Shown: one piece after another, positions 22,180-34,500 of the stretch
How positions within the stretch are numbered: the stretch's first letter is position 1
How the letters are laid out: every line of letters starts with the position of its first letter
DNA from: Isoetes taiwanensis
Taxonomy: Eukaryota > Streptophyta > Lycopodiopsida > Isoetales > Isoetaceae
DNA length: 64,000 nucleotides
Direction of reading: 5' to 3'
Assembly: GCA_021234155.1 (NCBI GenBank)
Contig: JAJEKV010000096.1
Span: forward strand, 355,501 to 419,500
Notes under the pieces: model-generated
Told to the model about the DNA's origin: nothing
The model's input: only the letters and a program-made list of their open reading frames with translations
The model's database searches: none
Translations under genes and position numbers: made by a program

Positions 22180-23055
22180 TCAGGTAGGCGCCCGGGGGCA
22201 GAGGTGAGTCCGCAGATCCAAAACCTCCTGGAGGTAGGAGCCAAGGGATCGAACTGATGGTGTACTGAGTAGCTCGTGCAGGGGTAGACCAGGTCGCACC
22301 AAGAGAATGTAGCGAGCCCGAATCTGACTATAGGCTGGACAGCTCTGGAAGGCATGGCTTTCATCCTCAACAACCCCCAGCGGGCAACACTGACAAAGCC
22401 TGTCCTGGCGCGGCTCTCCAACCCATCGACCCGTCTCAAGCCGAAGATGGTGGGCCCCTGTCCGAATGGACGCGATAATCCTGCGCTTCTTCATGGGCAA
22501 CTGAGAACGCAGATAGAGCTGTGGGCCTCGAACCAGGGTGGGGTTTATGTGTTGTTTGTAGTGTGCCACCTTTACCTGTTCCAGAGCATGGTGGTCCCAG
22601 AGCTTCCCCAGAAAACAAGAGTCTAAGTACCCCCTCAGCCTATCCCGACCGGCGTCTATGCGCACCTGGACGCACCTATGTGCGTCTACGTTCCAGCGCA
22701 CCAGCCACTGGGCTCTCTTGTCCTTCCAACAAGCCCTGAGTCGTTGCGGGCTCATCGCCACAGTGTAAGCCAAGTGCGGGAGCCGAGTGTCGCCCATGTT
22801 GGCCACCTTCTGGAAATAGACAATGTGTCTATCGAGGGCCACATGCTGCAGGGGCATGAATCCTGTCTCCTGCAACAAGATCTGATATGGAACTGAGGGC
22901 TTGACGCCAAGTGCCCGCGTCAAAAATGCCTTCTGGACCTGCTCTAAGTCGTTCAAAGTCGCCAAAGATACCATTGGGCCCCACACCTCGACCCCATACA
23001 AAAGAACTGGGCTCGACCGATTGCGGAACAAATGTGGCCGGGTGGCCCCGATCAT
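22180..23055 (-). pseudogene. LINE ORF2 C-terminal region (copy b)
   Basis: An uninterrupted frame of 291 codons covering the region after the RT thumb. Recognisable elements in order: YGVEVWGP; the DLEQVQKAFLTRALG helix; QILLQETGFMPLQ; a basic KRRIIASIRTGAHHLRLETG block; the CxxC...HxxxxC zinc motif; and a hydrophobic SVRSLGSYLQEVLDL end. Other copies at 9.3-10.1, 59.7, 60.7 and 63.5 kb preserve pieces of it. The RT upstream is frameshifted, so no complete protein is encoded. Confidence 0.8.
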
Positions 23056-25089
23056 ACTGCTGCACCTGCCTGACTATTGTTTTGCATTGCGTCTGGCGCC
23101 TTCCAACTTCTGCGGTCACCCGAAAGGCTAATGGATGCATCCCAATACATTGAGGACGCGAATTCCACCCCGGTACTTGTAGGCCGGGTGTGACCTCTAT
23201 CATCCGCCCTCGGTAAGTGGCCCCGGAGGTGCTTGGGATGACGGAGGAGGATATGAGGACCACCTTAATCTTGGCGGGGTTGACCCGCGTATGTCCGTCG
23301 CCGCGAGAATGTGTCCAGGGCATCTAGGTGTGCCCTGCATTCCCTCCGTGTATGGGCCAAGAGGTCCACATCATCCGCATAGATGAGCTGCGGATGACCT
23401 GGTGCAAGAGTCAGATACCGTCCCCCCATTGGCGGCTAGCCAAGCTTCCAACCGGTCAATGTAAAGTCAAAGAGTGTAGGTGAGAGAGGACAACCTTGTC
23501 TAACTCCAATGCTCTTGGCAAATGGCTGTCCTTCGGTTTGCATGCGCGGCTGTGTCGCGGCTCTCGTCATAATACACTTGCGTTACTGCAGATCCATAGG
23601 AGCCCCAAATGGTGCAATCTCGCCCACAACTTTTCCCCGAGGGATTGTGGTCAAAAGCCTTTGCAAAGTCCACAAAAAAGAAGATGAAAATCCTCCCCGC
23701 GGTTCTGGCCCCTCCGACGAGGGTCCCGAGTATGAAGATGTGTCGAGTCGGAAGCCTTGCACGGATAAGTGCCCCGACCTGCGCCTCTCGCCCATTTGGT
23801 TACCTCACGCTTAGAGAATGTCGGGCGCACAATTTGGCAAATCTACCGACCACCATAATGGTTCGGTAATTGGTGGTACAAAGGTGTGGATCCCCCTTGT
23901 AGATCGGAACAACCACGCTTGTGGTCCATGGCCTGGGAAAACCCTCTTGCAGCTCCACGGTGAACAAAGTCGGTCGGGGCGGGCACCATGGGCTGTCCCG
24001 CCCACTTGAGCAATTCGCTTGCAGGCCATCCAAGTCTGCCGCCTTCCCATCGGCCGGCGGCGCGCCCTCTTCGACATCTTCTTACGTGATCACCGGCCCG
24101 GTGGCCATGTTAAGGGGAAAACATCCGTCCGCGTGTTCCCGGGATCATAAAAGGCTGATTGCAGGTGTTGCTCCCCCACCGCAATGCCGTGATGTTCCCG
24201 CAGTCGCGGTCGGGCTGCGGCAGAGTATCTGCGCGAAAAGCTCGGGTGGGCATCCATAGGCGAACATTTCTCCCTCGTGCCTTGCCGTACCTTGCCTTTG
24301 TTTCCTTGAGGAAGGCACGGTAATGGCTGGTGGCCCGAGCTTCGGCCGGTCTCCGATCCACGATGAGGCGCGAGTCGCGTTTGCGTTCCTTACACTCGAC
24401 ATCAAACCATCCATTGCAGCGGGAAGGTTGCCGTCTCGATCTCTCCTCGGCGTGGGGAGGTCTCCCAAAGCATCTGTTTGCCCTTCCGAGGAGCTCAACC
24501 AGCTAGGTCGGTTTGTTTGCTCCAAATATGTGGGCCTCGCTTGAAGCTGTCGGGGAGGGCTTTTGCGAGCATGTCAGCGTAACCCTCCGCCTGCTCATAA
24601 TCCAAGCGCAACCAAGGTCGGCAAGGTACTGCTACTGAGGGGGCCATAGGGGCTGGCCAGGCCAGCCTCACATAGAGTGGGAGGTGATCTGAGTTGGCCT
24701 CCTCGTCCCGACTGTCCGTGCCGACGTGAAAATGGCTGACAAGGTGTACATCCTGCGCAGCCACTATGACATAATCCACGACACTAGTTCCGCCGCCGTG
24801 ATTGTCCTGTCTGCAAGTGTACCCGTGGGAAGAGGGCCATCGTGGTAGGCCATTGCATATGAGCAGGTCAAAGATACCGCACATCAGGAGCAATTGTCTG
24901 CCAAAGCGAGTGACCTGACTGTCATCTGAGCGCCTTGTGCAAACTGCCTCTGCAAGGGGAGGGGAGGAAATTGTTACAGCCCAAGGACAAGTCGCGCTTG
25001 CAGACCTTGGGACTTGGAGATGGCCTTGGAAGTGCCACTGGGTGGCCTGAGAATGTTCCAAGGGTCAGTTACCGCCTAGGGGCGGTGTA

Positions 25090-25740
25090 TGGGTTCATTT
25101 TCAAATGGCAACAGTTTCGTATGTTAACATGACAATTAAATATAATTCTAATAGAAGGCCTTTTAACTTGGAACCATTGGAATTTAAAAGCTTATGTGGC
25201 AGAACCCAATTGGATAGAAGGTTTAAAAGGGAGAAAAACCCCTTTCTTGATCGAGTGAGCAGTCCGGGACTGCCGGATCTACTATAACAGGTCAATTCCA
25301 GCAATAGGCCAGTTATTTTGAGCTGGGGAAAAGGGAGAGGCCTTTTCTTGCCTATTCTTAGTGATTCCTCTCTTATATAAGAGATTGGGTCGAGTTTGAG
25401 AAGGCCCACATCGATCTTGGAGCATCTTGGAGGAGTTCTAGTTCAAGCACATAGACTTTGCTTTTGTGGGTTTTAGTCTTGATCCTTCCTTTTGTGTTAT
25501 CCAGGGACCATTTCGACCTTATTGGGATTGTTCCCAAGTTTCTTTGGTTGCTCGGGAAACTGCCTATTGATCTTGTGTTTGCTCTAGTGTTGAGCAATAC
25601 TGCTACTGCAATATTAGTTCTAGTGATACAACTGCAAGCTAATCCTGGAGATTAGTTATTCAGTTGTGTGTGGGGAGTTCTGGGAACTCAAGGCTATGGG
25701 GAACTCAGGGAGTTCAAGACAGTGCAACTGATCCTACTTT
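25090..25740. other. possible LTR or promoter-like sequence
   Basis: Between the LINE and the next gypsy remnant. It contains CTTATATAAGAGATT (TATA-like, about 25370) and transcript-like GT/TG-rich sequence after it. No flanking TG...CA ends or partner copy were found, so an LTR identity is only suggested. Confidence 0.25.
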
Positions 25741-25744
25741 TTGT

Positions 25745-26563
25745 AGGGCAGACGGAGCGTATGAATTGGATACTTGAAGACATGTTGAGAAACTATGTCT
25801 GGAACAGGCAGTCGAAGTGAGATGATTATATCCACTTGGTTGAATTCGCATACAACAGCACCAAGCATGAGTCATCTCAAATGTCATCGTTCATGATCAA
25901 TTACGGCTACCAATGCTTGATCCAGCCACTTGGCACAATCCCCTGTCCAAGGTAGAAGTATCCCAATAGATGCTAGACGACATACAACAATTGGTCGAGG
26001 AAGTAAGAGGATATCTTCTAGCAACAAGAAGCCAACAAAAGAGCATAGCAGACAGGCATAGAACGGTACGAGAGCTCCAAGTAGGGGACAATGTTTGGCT
26101 GAAGATCAAGGTCGAACAAGCGAAGCTTCACATTGGCAATTGCAAGAAGCTTGCTCCAAGTTGGGTTGGACCATTCAGGATAACCAAAAGAGTAGGTAAC
26201 CAATCCTACGAGTTGGACCTGTCAGCACACTTGAAGATCCATAGAGTTTTCCACGTAAGTCTCCTAAAGAGGCACACTCCTAATCCAGAGAAAATATTGG
26301 AGACACCGACGCTACTGAAAATAACAGACGATCAACTTGAAATTCTTCTGGAAGTTCTATTTGATCAATCCTATAAGAAGACAAGAAGATCTCAATTTCT
26401 CCAATACCTAGTGAAATGGACGCACTTACTAGTGGAAGACGCTATGTGGGTACTACAATCAGATCTTGGGAAGCAGTACCCACAATTCATGGAGCAATGC
26501 AAGGGTCGACTTGTCACCAAAATAGTCGACATCGAACTGATAGGTGAGTGGAAGATAGATTAA
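25745..26563 (+). pseudogene. second Ty3/gypsy chromovirus, integrase end and chromodomain
   Basis: Begins inside integrase (GQTERMNWILEDMLRNYV, then LVEFAYNSTKHESSQMSSF). A frame open from 25970 to 26563 follows, with DRHRTVRELQVGDNVWLKI, LAPSWVGPFRITKRVGNQSY, IHRVFHVSLLKRH and a chromodomain-like LQYLVKWTHLLVEDAMWVL. Sequence differs clearly from the element at 19.6-22 kb, so it is another family. Upstream pol is absent. Confidence 0.85.
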
Positions 26564-27116
26564 AAGTCTATTTCCAACGCCACGGAAGTAGACAAATTGA
26601 GAGATATGAGGTCATATAGGATCATGCATTGATAGGAAAGCACCTCTAGTCTATGGCCATTATGAGGAAGAAGCCATCCTCCACGCCAAGGGTGACGAAA
26701 GGTGTAAGCATTAGACATCATCCTAGGCATTATACGGCATTGTCTCCACGGCCACGATGGGAGAAGCATGAGTGTTGGACCTGCAGGCCAATAGAACAAT
26801 CTAAAGGGCATGAGGGTTGCACTGCAAACACTTACATCATATATTTTGCTATAATATATTGCAGGGGAAGAAAATGAACCTTATAATCATAAATGTTGTA
26901 AAATGGGATTTGTGAACATTAAGTGATATTTTAAGTGTAAAGTAATTACTTTACCATATTATTATAAAATTAACGAGTGATCATAATAGTGAACTTAAAT
27001 ATTACCTTGAGATAATTGTTAGAATTACATGTATTGAATGAGTTGCAGGGATTATGCATGTGTCCAAGGTGGGGAGACTCGTGATGCTGCGGACAGCATC
27101 CATTCAAGGTGGGGAC

Positions 27117-27950
27117 TGTGACGTTCTAGCATAATATACATTATGAATACGTATATTATACTGCCACGTCATTAATACATGTCGGCCTTGACGACATGTA
27201 CATGGCAACTGTAAAGCGTTGTACCCTGGGGGCAACTTCTTATGTTGCACATGCCTTTAACATGTGCATATGACTCCATTTGCCACGTGGCAAAGCCGTA
27301 CATGACCTTCTGACCCTAACCCTAAAAGAGTCATGTAAAAGAGACTGGAACCCTAAACTTGCCCTTCTCAGATTCCAGTCTCCAAGAGCTTGCCTCACCA
27401 AATGCTTGCGTCATTTCTGCCTACTAGACGTCGCGAAGCCCGCTTTGCGCAACAGATCTCCCGAATTCGTTCATCTCCTTCCTGATCGATAGCATGGACG
27501 TCGTCCGTGGAGCTGGAGATCCGGTAGGTGGTCATTCTGTCGTGCAATGCTGACTTCCATTCTGGCATTAGGCCGAGTTGGTAGGTTAAACTAGCCTTAG
27601 AGGCCCTATAGAATCTGAGATCTCAGCTTCTAATGAAAGAATCTAACCATGTATGTTAGATAGATAGATTAGATGATGTTCTGTTTTTCTATTCTATGAA
27701 TGATTATGATTGATCTCTGTGAGCTCCTATGTATTGGGAAGGGGGGTAGAGACCCCAAAGGCCTTAGTAGATCATGTACCTAGTTAGCCTTCGTAATTCC
27801 CAAATTATTGCAGCCCGTGCATAAGAGTCCGCCTGGCTGTGGTGGCGGGGCTAGACCGACGTATAAGGAGGACATGTCCAGTTACAGACTGATCCCTCTG
27901 GTGCGTAAAGCATGCCGGGGGATCTTAGCAGGCTAGGCCTCATGGCTTCC
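27117..27950 (+). repeat. probable 3' LTR of second chromovirus (start supported, end unclear)
   Basis: TGTGACGTTCTAG at 27117 directly follows a purine-rich CAAGGTGGGGAC tract, the usual PPT/TG junction downstream of a gypsy chromodomain. A near-duplicate CCAAGGTGGGGAG occurs about 50 bp upstream. The first 180 bp contain four perfect inverted repeats (27131-27159, 27176-27200, 27246-27268, 27279-27294). The right end could not be fixed and no 5' LTR is in view. Confidence 0.45.
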
Positions 27951-29930
27951 CACTAAGTGTGGGCAAGGCATGGGTTCGACACCTCTTGGTGATGAGTCAC
28001 CTTCAATGGGGTTCAAGTCATAGATGAGCAATGGCTCTCTAGCTGCCTGTAATTGGCGTGCGTGCCTCTGGAGAGAGTGATCTTCTCCTGCCTCATCGGG
28101 ACTGGAGAGATGCAACCCAAGAGTAGCACCTTTGGCTATGCACCCGCCAGGCTATGGTCAAGCCCCAAGACTGCCTATTTTGCAAAGTATGCCTAGGAGG
28201 GGCAGATGGAGCGGACTACCCAATGACCATGTTCTATACCAGCCAAGTCCATGATTATGAACTTTGTCTGATTTGATCTCTGGAGACCCAAGCTGTCAGT
28301 CCACCCCTTGAGTCTGAGCCTGGGGTAGGCTTTTCCCATGTTGTTGTATTGAGATGTTGATGCAGATGTTATGGTGAGCCATCCATCGAGGTGGAACTAT
28401 ATGTGTTTGGTGCTATGTGCTTACGTTTGTTTACGCTTTCGTAGCTAGGTCGATCCCGAGGGAGAAGGGATGAATGACACGTCCATCCTTCCCCGTCGAG
28501 TTCTTGTCAGTTAGCAAGGATTCAATGTTAGGTGGACGGCCTCTGTCAGCATGTGCGTTGGCAAGAGGGATGAACTCCATTTCTTTTACGATGGGAGCAA
28601 TCGTATACGAGCAGGGGACGCCCAGCTATGTGCATTAAACATGATACTGCATCTAAACTCCCTAGACTAGAGTTATGCAAAGAAATTAAAGGCATGAAAA
28701 ATTACTAGGCTGTGTTATGATGTGCATCTTTCACAAGTGAGTTAGTGCAACTTTTATAGACAACATAAAACAATAGCTATGGCAACATGGTAGAGGTAAA
28801 ACATATATTTCTCGGTTTTTTATATCAATTATTGGAGTGTTGATTGATGCTATCTTTTTATATCAATCATTGGAGTGCGTAAGGTTTCTTTCTTTGTTGT
28901 TTAAATGTTAAGTTTTTGAAGTTCCTTTCTTTGCTGTTAAGTTTTGTTATTTTAACGGGTGACGTCCTTAACTTTCAACTTCCTTAACTTTCAACTTTTA
29001 AGAGACGGAAATCCATAAGCTTAGGGCACTATTGAGCATTCAAAGCAGATACGTACTTCTCAGAAAATTTTATATCAATCATTGGAGTGATGTTGATGCT
29101 ATATTGCAACCATATACTCTCTTTCTTTCGCAGGCATTAGAATATTTGGGAGATTCGATGAGACTAAATGGAGCTTTTGGGGCTAATGTTATTAGTTTCT
29201 TTAATTTGCAATTAATATAGCTGCAACAAGGATTTAGGGTTTAGCCATGAATCTGGTCTTGATTATTCCCCCTGTAACCCGTTTTAATCAAGAAGGCCCA
29301 AAATTTGGTGCATATGTATTCATTTGGAGGAGCAAATCGTTTTCCAAAAGGTCAAAAGGTTCTCTTTGAATTTTATGTTTTTCCTTGATTTTCTTTGCTT
29401 GGCAGTAGCAACTAAAAGTAGACATGCTAGAACAGGTTATCATAATGAATTTCTGATCAAAATGCTTACTTCCATTTCGTTGGACACAAGGTCATATGAA
29501 TCAAATAAGGGTATGTATCCATTTATTTCAGGTGAGGATTCATATTTCTAGTCAAAATCCTTCCATTTGCCATCAACAATAATACATCTTAGAATTGCTT
29601 GGGAAGTATGGCAAGCTAAATACTTGAAGGGCTCATGACCAAGCCTGGAATCAGCATCCATTAGATAGCATCCACGTATGCTCTTCAATATTTTCAAGCT
29701 ACAAAATCAAAAGGATTTACAAGTTGGGCAGTAATGTGGATCTTTATTTGTATGCTAATGCAGACATGGCATCGAATGATTTAGATAAGCAGGTGGTCTT
29801 AACAGGTTGCATCGACTGATTTAAATAAGCAGATGGTCTTATATGTCTCACTTTTGAGGCAGTTCCAATGACATGGGAGTCAGAAAAATGCCACTGTTAG
29901 TACCTTTGCTATTTTGAGCCACCTTTGGAT
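27950..29930. other. gene-less stretch with short dispersed repeats
   Basis: TATATCAATCATTGGAGTG-type words occur three times (about 28822, 28858 and 29070). Frames at 29032-29220 and 29324-29551 have no motif. Nothing else can be supported. Confidence 0.4.
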
Positions 29931-29945
29931 AAATCAAGCACTGCT

Positions 29946-30190
29946 GAATATTATTTTTGATGAAACAAAAAGCTCAATGATCCAGCTATAAAGAACTAGA
30001 ATGGAAAAAGCAAGTGTGGGATGGTTCAACAAAGCTTCTTGCTTTTCTAAGTATATCTAGGAATGTTGAATATTATTTCTGATAAAACTAGGAGCTCAAC
30101 AATCTAGCCATAAAGAACTAGAATGGAGGAAAAAGCAAGTGTGGGATGGTTCAATAAATTTTCTTGCTTTTTTAATTCTGTCTGAACTTC
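29946..30190. repeat. tandem duplication, 122-bp period
   Basis: Copies start at 29946 and 30068 and share TAAAGAACTAGAATGGA and AAGCAAGTGTGGGATGGTTC. A smaller duplication (GATTTADATAAGCAG...GTGGTCTTA-like) lies just upstream at about 29775-29840. Confidence 0.75.
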
Positions 30191-30199
30191 TACATTTTA

Positions 30200-31940
30200 G
30201 ATTTTAGAGAAATGTTAAAAAAACTGGTTGTCAATAATAATATAGGTTGCTGAAATTCTCCTTTGCAATCTATCCTTCATAATTGCAATCTATTCTTCAT
30301 AGCGACTTTTCTTATTGCACTTTGTGCAGCTAGTATATCTTTTGACGGATTTTTATACATCCAACTCAAGATTTTACACATCCAACTCATGATTTAGCAA
30401 AGGCAAGAATTAGTTATGCTTTTCTTGCATGTTGGAAAGAAAGAGGTGGACAAGCCAGGTTTGTAGATAAGATAATTGTGGTTACTAGGTCAGGTGAGAT
30501 AAAAGTTCAAATAGACAATTGAAATCCATGTCGTGGTTGTATGGTTCCATATGTTCCCTCACTATAATTTTGAAAGATGTATTTTCTTTGTTATGGCATG
30601 TCATATTGAAAGATGTATTTCTCTTTGTTTCTAATCTTTAATTCAATGTTCATATCACGTTTGCAAATTCTATGAAAATGCACATTATGATATGCACAAG
30701 CTCATTCTCATGAATGAGCATATATTGGTTTGGTCAACCTAAAGGACGTAAATGGGCAAAACAATTAATCATCATTTTTTAATGCACTGGTGAAACATTC
30801 AAGCATACATTTTGGGAGGTGTGCAAATTATAATACTTAGAGAAACTACCAAAAACTTTTAAAATAACCAAAGTTGAGTCTAAATTATCAAATTGCAGAG
30901 GCTACTTAAAAGTGTTTTCTTCCAACGTTTTCTTCCTATTGAATTATTATTCTCATTTGTTATTCACCATTTCATGACCATCTTGAATGTAGGGTTCCTA
31001 TAGAACACGATAGACATAGAGAGGCTTGGTGAATGGGCAATCCTAGATATGGAGCATTGGCCCATGTTTGTGATAGATATGATGTGTTAGATTTGGTTGT
31101 TCCTGCAATAAAATTGCCTTCTCACGATAATAATTGCCTGACGTTGTAAAGAAAATGTGGTTTACAAGTTTTGGAGATAGTGTGTGTGTTTGATGGTTGC
31201 TTCATGCCCCTCTATCGACTGCCCCAAAAGCACATGCTAGTACTTTGGGTTCATTTATGACTCCAGATACCACATGAAAAGAAAGTAAACCCAATGTTGG
31301 CATACAAGAACATGATTAATGCAAGCATTAGGAAATGGATATTCGTGCAATTCAGATTAAACGCTTATACACTTGGTTCGAGAAATTTTTTGCCTATAAT
31401 CGGTAGTTTTTCTACTGGATTTAGACCAGCCTACCAACTATGAACTCCCTCTCCATTTTTGTCGGAAGTATTAAGAAAAAATGCTTGTTTTTAGCAGGAA
31501 AATTTCCTATTGTTTCTAAATGTACTGCCAATTTTCATTTCCACACAGTAGCTTACAATGCTTCCGGGGAATTTCCTGAACCAAGCTTATAGACTTAAAA
31601 TTGAAATACGATAAAATGCATACCTAGAGAAGCACGAATACGCTCATCGTGTTGGCTCGGTGCAATAAAGGACGAGCATCATGCATTATTAATATGCATC
31701 AAATTTTCAACAACAAACTAATATGGATCACCAAAAAAAAAAAGGCACTGCCAGTTGCGTTTTCAGTATAACTTCTGTCCCCACAAGTCAGGGCCTGCAA
31801 GCCTATCCATCTTCCATCTTCAGACATAAGTCACCACTCAAACCTTCTAACGTAGGGTGGGTTTTCTACATATCGACTATCCGTCGATTTTAAGCTACAC
31901 CGACTGGCAGGTGCCCAAGGAGGTTTTTCCCTACTGCTAA
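30200..31940. other. gene-less AT-rich stretch
   Basis: I see no protein motif, RNA gene or repeat boundary on either strand. Confidence 0.4.
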
Positions 31941-32042
31941 AGAAGTGTCAGTTAGGGATGCATAAAAAACACACATCTCCACATATGTGCGGCAACGCCG
32001 CTAGTCTTTTTCTTAGATGATATCTTATTACTGTAGGGAGTT

Positions 32043-32246
32043 ATGCGATTGATAACACCCGATGGCATGTTGCTGCGTTGGAGTAAAAAAAAGTTCCCCT
32101 CCAAGTATACATGCAGGGGAACTTGCTTCAAGTCAGGAGGCATCACACACATTGGTGTTTGTGATGGGAGACGATTCAAGGCTTGGGTATCGATCCCACA
32201 TGATGCAGTTGGTGATTACGAGCTTCCGAAGTTTCTAATAAAGTAG
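32043..32246 (+). CDS. small unrecognised ORF
   Basis: About 67 codons reading LITPDGMLLRWSKKKFPSKY, then THIGVCDGRRFKAWVSIPHD and ending ELPKFLIK. Composition looks protein-like but no family is recognised. The nearest ATG is at 32043. Its stop lies inside the first unit of a perfect 46-bp tandem duplication, and the frame sits immediately upstream of a retrotransposon primer-binding site. It may therefore lie within an LTR and not be a gene. Confidence 0.25.
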   Translation: MRLITPDGMLLRWSKKKFPSKYTCRGTCFKSGGITHIGVCDGRRFKAWVSIPHDAVGDYELPKFLIK

Positions 32247-32317
32247 AACATTGTTGTTGGTAGACCTGAGTCCGAAGTTTCTAATAAAGTAGAACATTGT
32301 TGTTGGTAGACCTGAGT
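32226..32317. repeat. perfect 46-bp tandem duplication
   Basis: CCGAAGTTTCTAATAAAGTA... is repeated without change at 32226 and 32272. The identity implies a recent event. Confidence 0.9.
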
Positions 32318-32332
32318 CGCGTGTGTGGGACA

Positions 32333-32344
32333 TGGTATCAGAGC
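32333..32344 (+). promoter_or_regulatory. LTR-retrotransposon primer-binding site (tRNA-iMet type)
   Basis: TGGTATCAGAGC is the standard plant PBS complementary to the 3' end of initiator tRNA-Met. It directly follows GTGTGGGACA, consistent with an LTR ending in CA at 32332. The upstream sequence, including the 46-bp duplication, would then be LTR. No gag/pol with this orientation follows, so it is a remnant. Confidence 0.6.
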
Positions 32345-32876
32345 ATGTTTACACATTCATGTTTGCCACCATAGACACGGCGGGAGGAGCTTCCATACCT
32401 ATCAGCTTTGCAACTGAGCTTCACATCGAGCCGACAGACATTCCTTGAGTTCTTTGGTACAGGTTCTTCATGACGTGGATCCATTGAGATTGACAACATC
32501 AAATTGAGCAATTTGAACCAAAAATATTTTGTCTTTGCGTGTAGATCCAATATATTTCTTTAACATTTTGTTTGAAGTTCATATATGTACATTTAAAGGT
32601 AAAGTTTGTTTGCTATCTATATGTGTTTATTGCATAACTTGCCTTGAATGCATTGCACATGTTCATGACACAACCAGGACTAACGTACATAAATGCCTTC
32701 ACATGTCCACAACTAATGCTCCGCATCGTCGAGCACACGTTTCTAGTGTAGTTTAGAAAGGCTTGGAGTCGGTTGCCATGAGACGTTTTTCCGGCTTTGA
32801 TTTCAAAAAAAAAAGCTGTTCGCCTTTGATTTCCAAGCAACTTGCTTCATTTGCACGTCTCCCTGGCCCACCCTTG

Positions 32877-32964
32877 TTGCCTACGTGGTCCAAGAATTGC
32901 CCTGGCCTTCTAGAAGAAGGTTGCCTACGTGGTCCAAGAATTGCCCTGGCCTTCCAGAAGAAGG
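32877..32964. repeat. 44-bp tandem duplication
   Basis: TTGCCTACGTGGTCCAAGAA... occurs at 32877 and 32921 with a single difference near the end (TCTAG/TCCAG). It lies inside an unrecognised open frame (32763-33179). Confidence 0.9.
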
Positions 32965-33189
32965 TGGTACCCTTCTGGGCACCCTTGGGCGGGCTGCTGC
33001 CGGTGAGAAGAGGCTGCACTAGCTATCACAGTCTACACCATGGATACACCATGGATAATTTGCCAGTGAGAAGAATCTGCTTGAACACGCTAACAGGGAC
33101 AGTAACTCTGCCTCGTGTAAACGAGCCACGAAAAACGCCCTTACTTGGGTGCACGCACACCATTAGACAAATCGACTAGGACTGCTCAT

Positions 33190-34200
33190 CGTCAAGATTA
33201 TCTGAGAAAAGCTTCTGCAATCTTTCTTTCTGCCATAAAAATATGCTGGACTTTTGTCCATGACACCATGGAATAGCCACGAGAAGTAAATTCCTGCGTG
33301 GCCTGATGGAAACTGTTAGCCGGCTAATATCAATAATAGTACAAAATCATATGAACAATGCAGGTCAGTCATTTTTATGCAGATCCGTTATGCACTATTG
33401 CTGTTCTTGCAGGCTGATGGTGGTTTATATACTCCAGAATCCAGATTCTTATATTTTGGCATTGTTACAGCAGATTTAATACTTATCTGCACAGGCAACA
33501 GGAATTGATCCAGAAACGCCTTGCTGGACAATTCAAACATTTGCTAGTATCTGTGATGGGCATTCTGAAGCATCAATTATAAGACCGCCTCTAATGGTCC
33601 ACTCACATGAGAAACTTTTTTGCCAGCACTGAAACAGCACAGGGCCATTCGTCAGCTGCTGAGAAAATTAGATTCAGCTTTGCGCCGCTCATGGCGCGCG
33701 AGCTGAGCCAGGAATTTGTGCCCAGCTGAGACCCAGAAGAAGCCTGAATCGAGATTGCTGAATCCCAAATTCTATGAAAATCGAGAATAAAATCCAAAAA
33801 CAACAAATCCTTTCAAGCACGGAAGCACGAATACCTTTCTACTGTGCTGTTTTTTCTCTAAGCCCGGCCCCTTACCATTCATTTAGCTTGAATCAAAGTC
33901 CAAGTCTGCAGATCGTGCCCTGATCTTGCCGGACTTCTGCCCTGGTTTTGCCCAGTTTGCCTCCAATCCAAGAATTTGTGCCGTGATCATGCTCTTTTTG
34001 CCTAAAAGTCTATTCTTCTTCAATCAAATTTGCTTGCCTTCTGTTCTGCACGTTTGCTCACAAATTGGTTGATAAAGCAATTAATTCAAAAGAGGAACAG
34101 CAAACCCTTGCTGTGGAATTCCAGAAAAACAAAGGTAATGGAATTGAAGAAATATGGAATTCCAGAAAATCAAAGGTAGTATGGTTCATGATAGACGAAA
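33190..34200. other. no recognised gene
   Basis: Short plus-strand pieces such as GIDPETPCWTIQTFASICDG (about 33500-33560) look protein-like but cannot be joined or assigned. Otherwise nothing is seen. Confidence 0.3.
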
Positions 34201-34214
34201 ATCTGGAAGAAAAA

Positions 34215-34500
34215 CTTCGAGGGCTGGAGTAGCTTAGATGGAAGAGCTTTGAGACCAGGTCACGGTTCCGGCGAATCCACGGGGTAAAACCGTGGGTGTG
34301 GTCTGCGTTTGTATACCTAGCTGATTCTCAATATTTCATGGCTGAAAGGCGATGCCACAGTCATGAGTTCAAGCAGTTGCTGAAAATTTTTCTACACAGC
34401 ATGGTCAGCAGCATGTGAATGGCTGCGGGGTTCAACCGTTCAGCACGGGATAGCAGGGGTTCAGCCCCCGCAGAAATCAAGCACCATGTGATCGCTACAT
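34215..34500 (+). repeat. tRNA-related, SINE-like sequence
   Basis: TAGCTTAGATGG (34230-34241) resembles an A box and GGTTCCGGCGAATCC (34264-34278) a B box at the right spacing. Further on, CTGCGGGG (34423-34430) and CCCCGCAG (34466-34473) enclose GGGGTTCAGCCCC, a T-arm-like hairpin. No intact cloverleaf and no clear tail or TSD were found. Identification as a SINE is tentative. Confidence 0.35.

Larger units (their letters stand above)
21975..25090 (-). mobile_element. GC-rich APE-type LINE copy b with 3' end
   Basis: Longest copy of the family, reading right to left. The C-terminal half of an AP-endonuclease domain comes first (24495-25061: GTSVVDYVIVAA, then NSDHLPLYVRL). An RT region in broken frames follows (TNYRTIMVVGRFAKL at about 23860-23900; YADD codons at 23370-23381). 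A 291-codon open C-terminal frame (22180-23055) includes YGVEVWGP, LNDLEQVQKAFLTRALGVK, LRLETGRWVG and CQCCPLGVVEDESHAFQSC, a C-x2-C-x9-H-x4-C zinc-binding motif. The 3' UTR has hairpin 22023-22034 and a GGAA-type (TTCC on the sense strand) tail. The element is 5'-truncated inside the endonuclease. The clade is uncertain: it is an APE-type non-LTR element distinct from the L1 at 52-59 kb. Confidence 0.88.

Noticed and set aside
22354-22896. Plus-strand frames within LINE copy b
   Set aside because: Antisense to the well-supported C-terminal LINE frame; GC-rich shadows.
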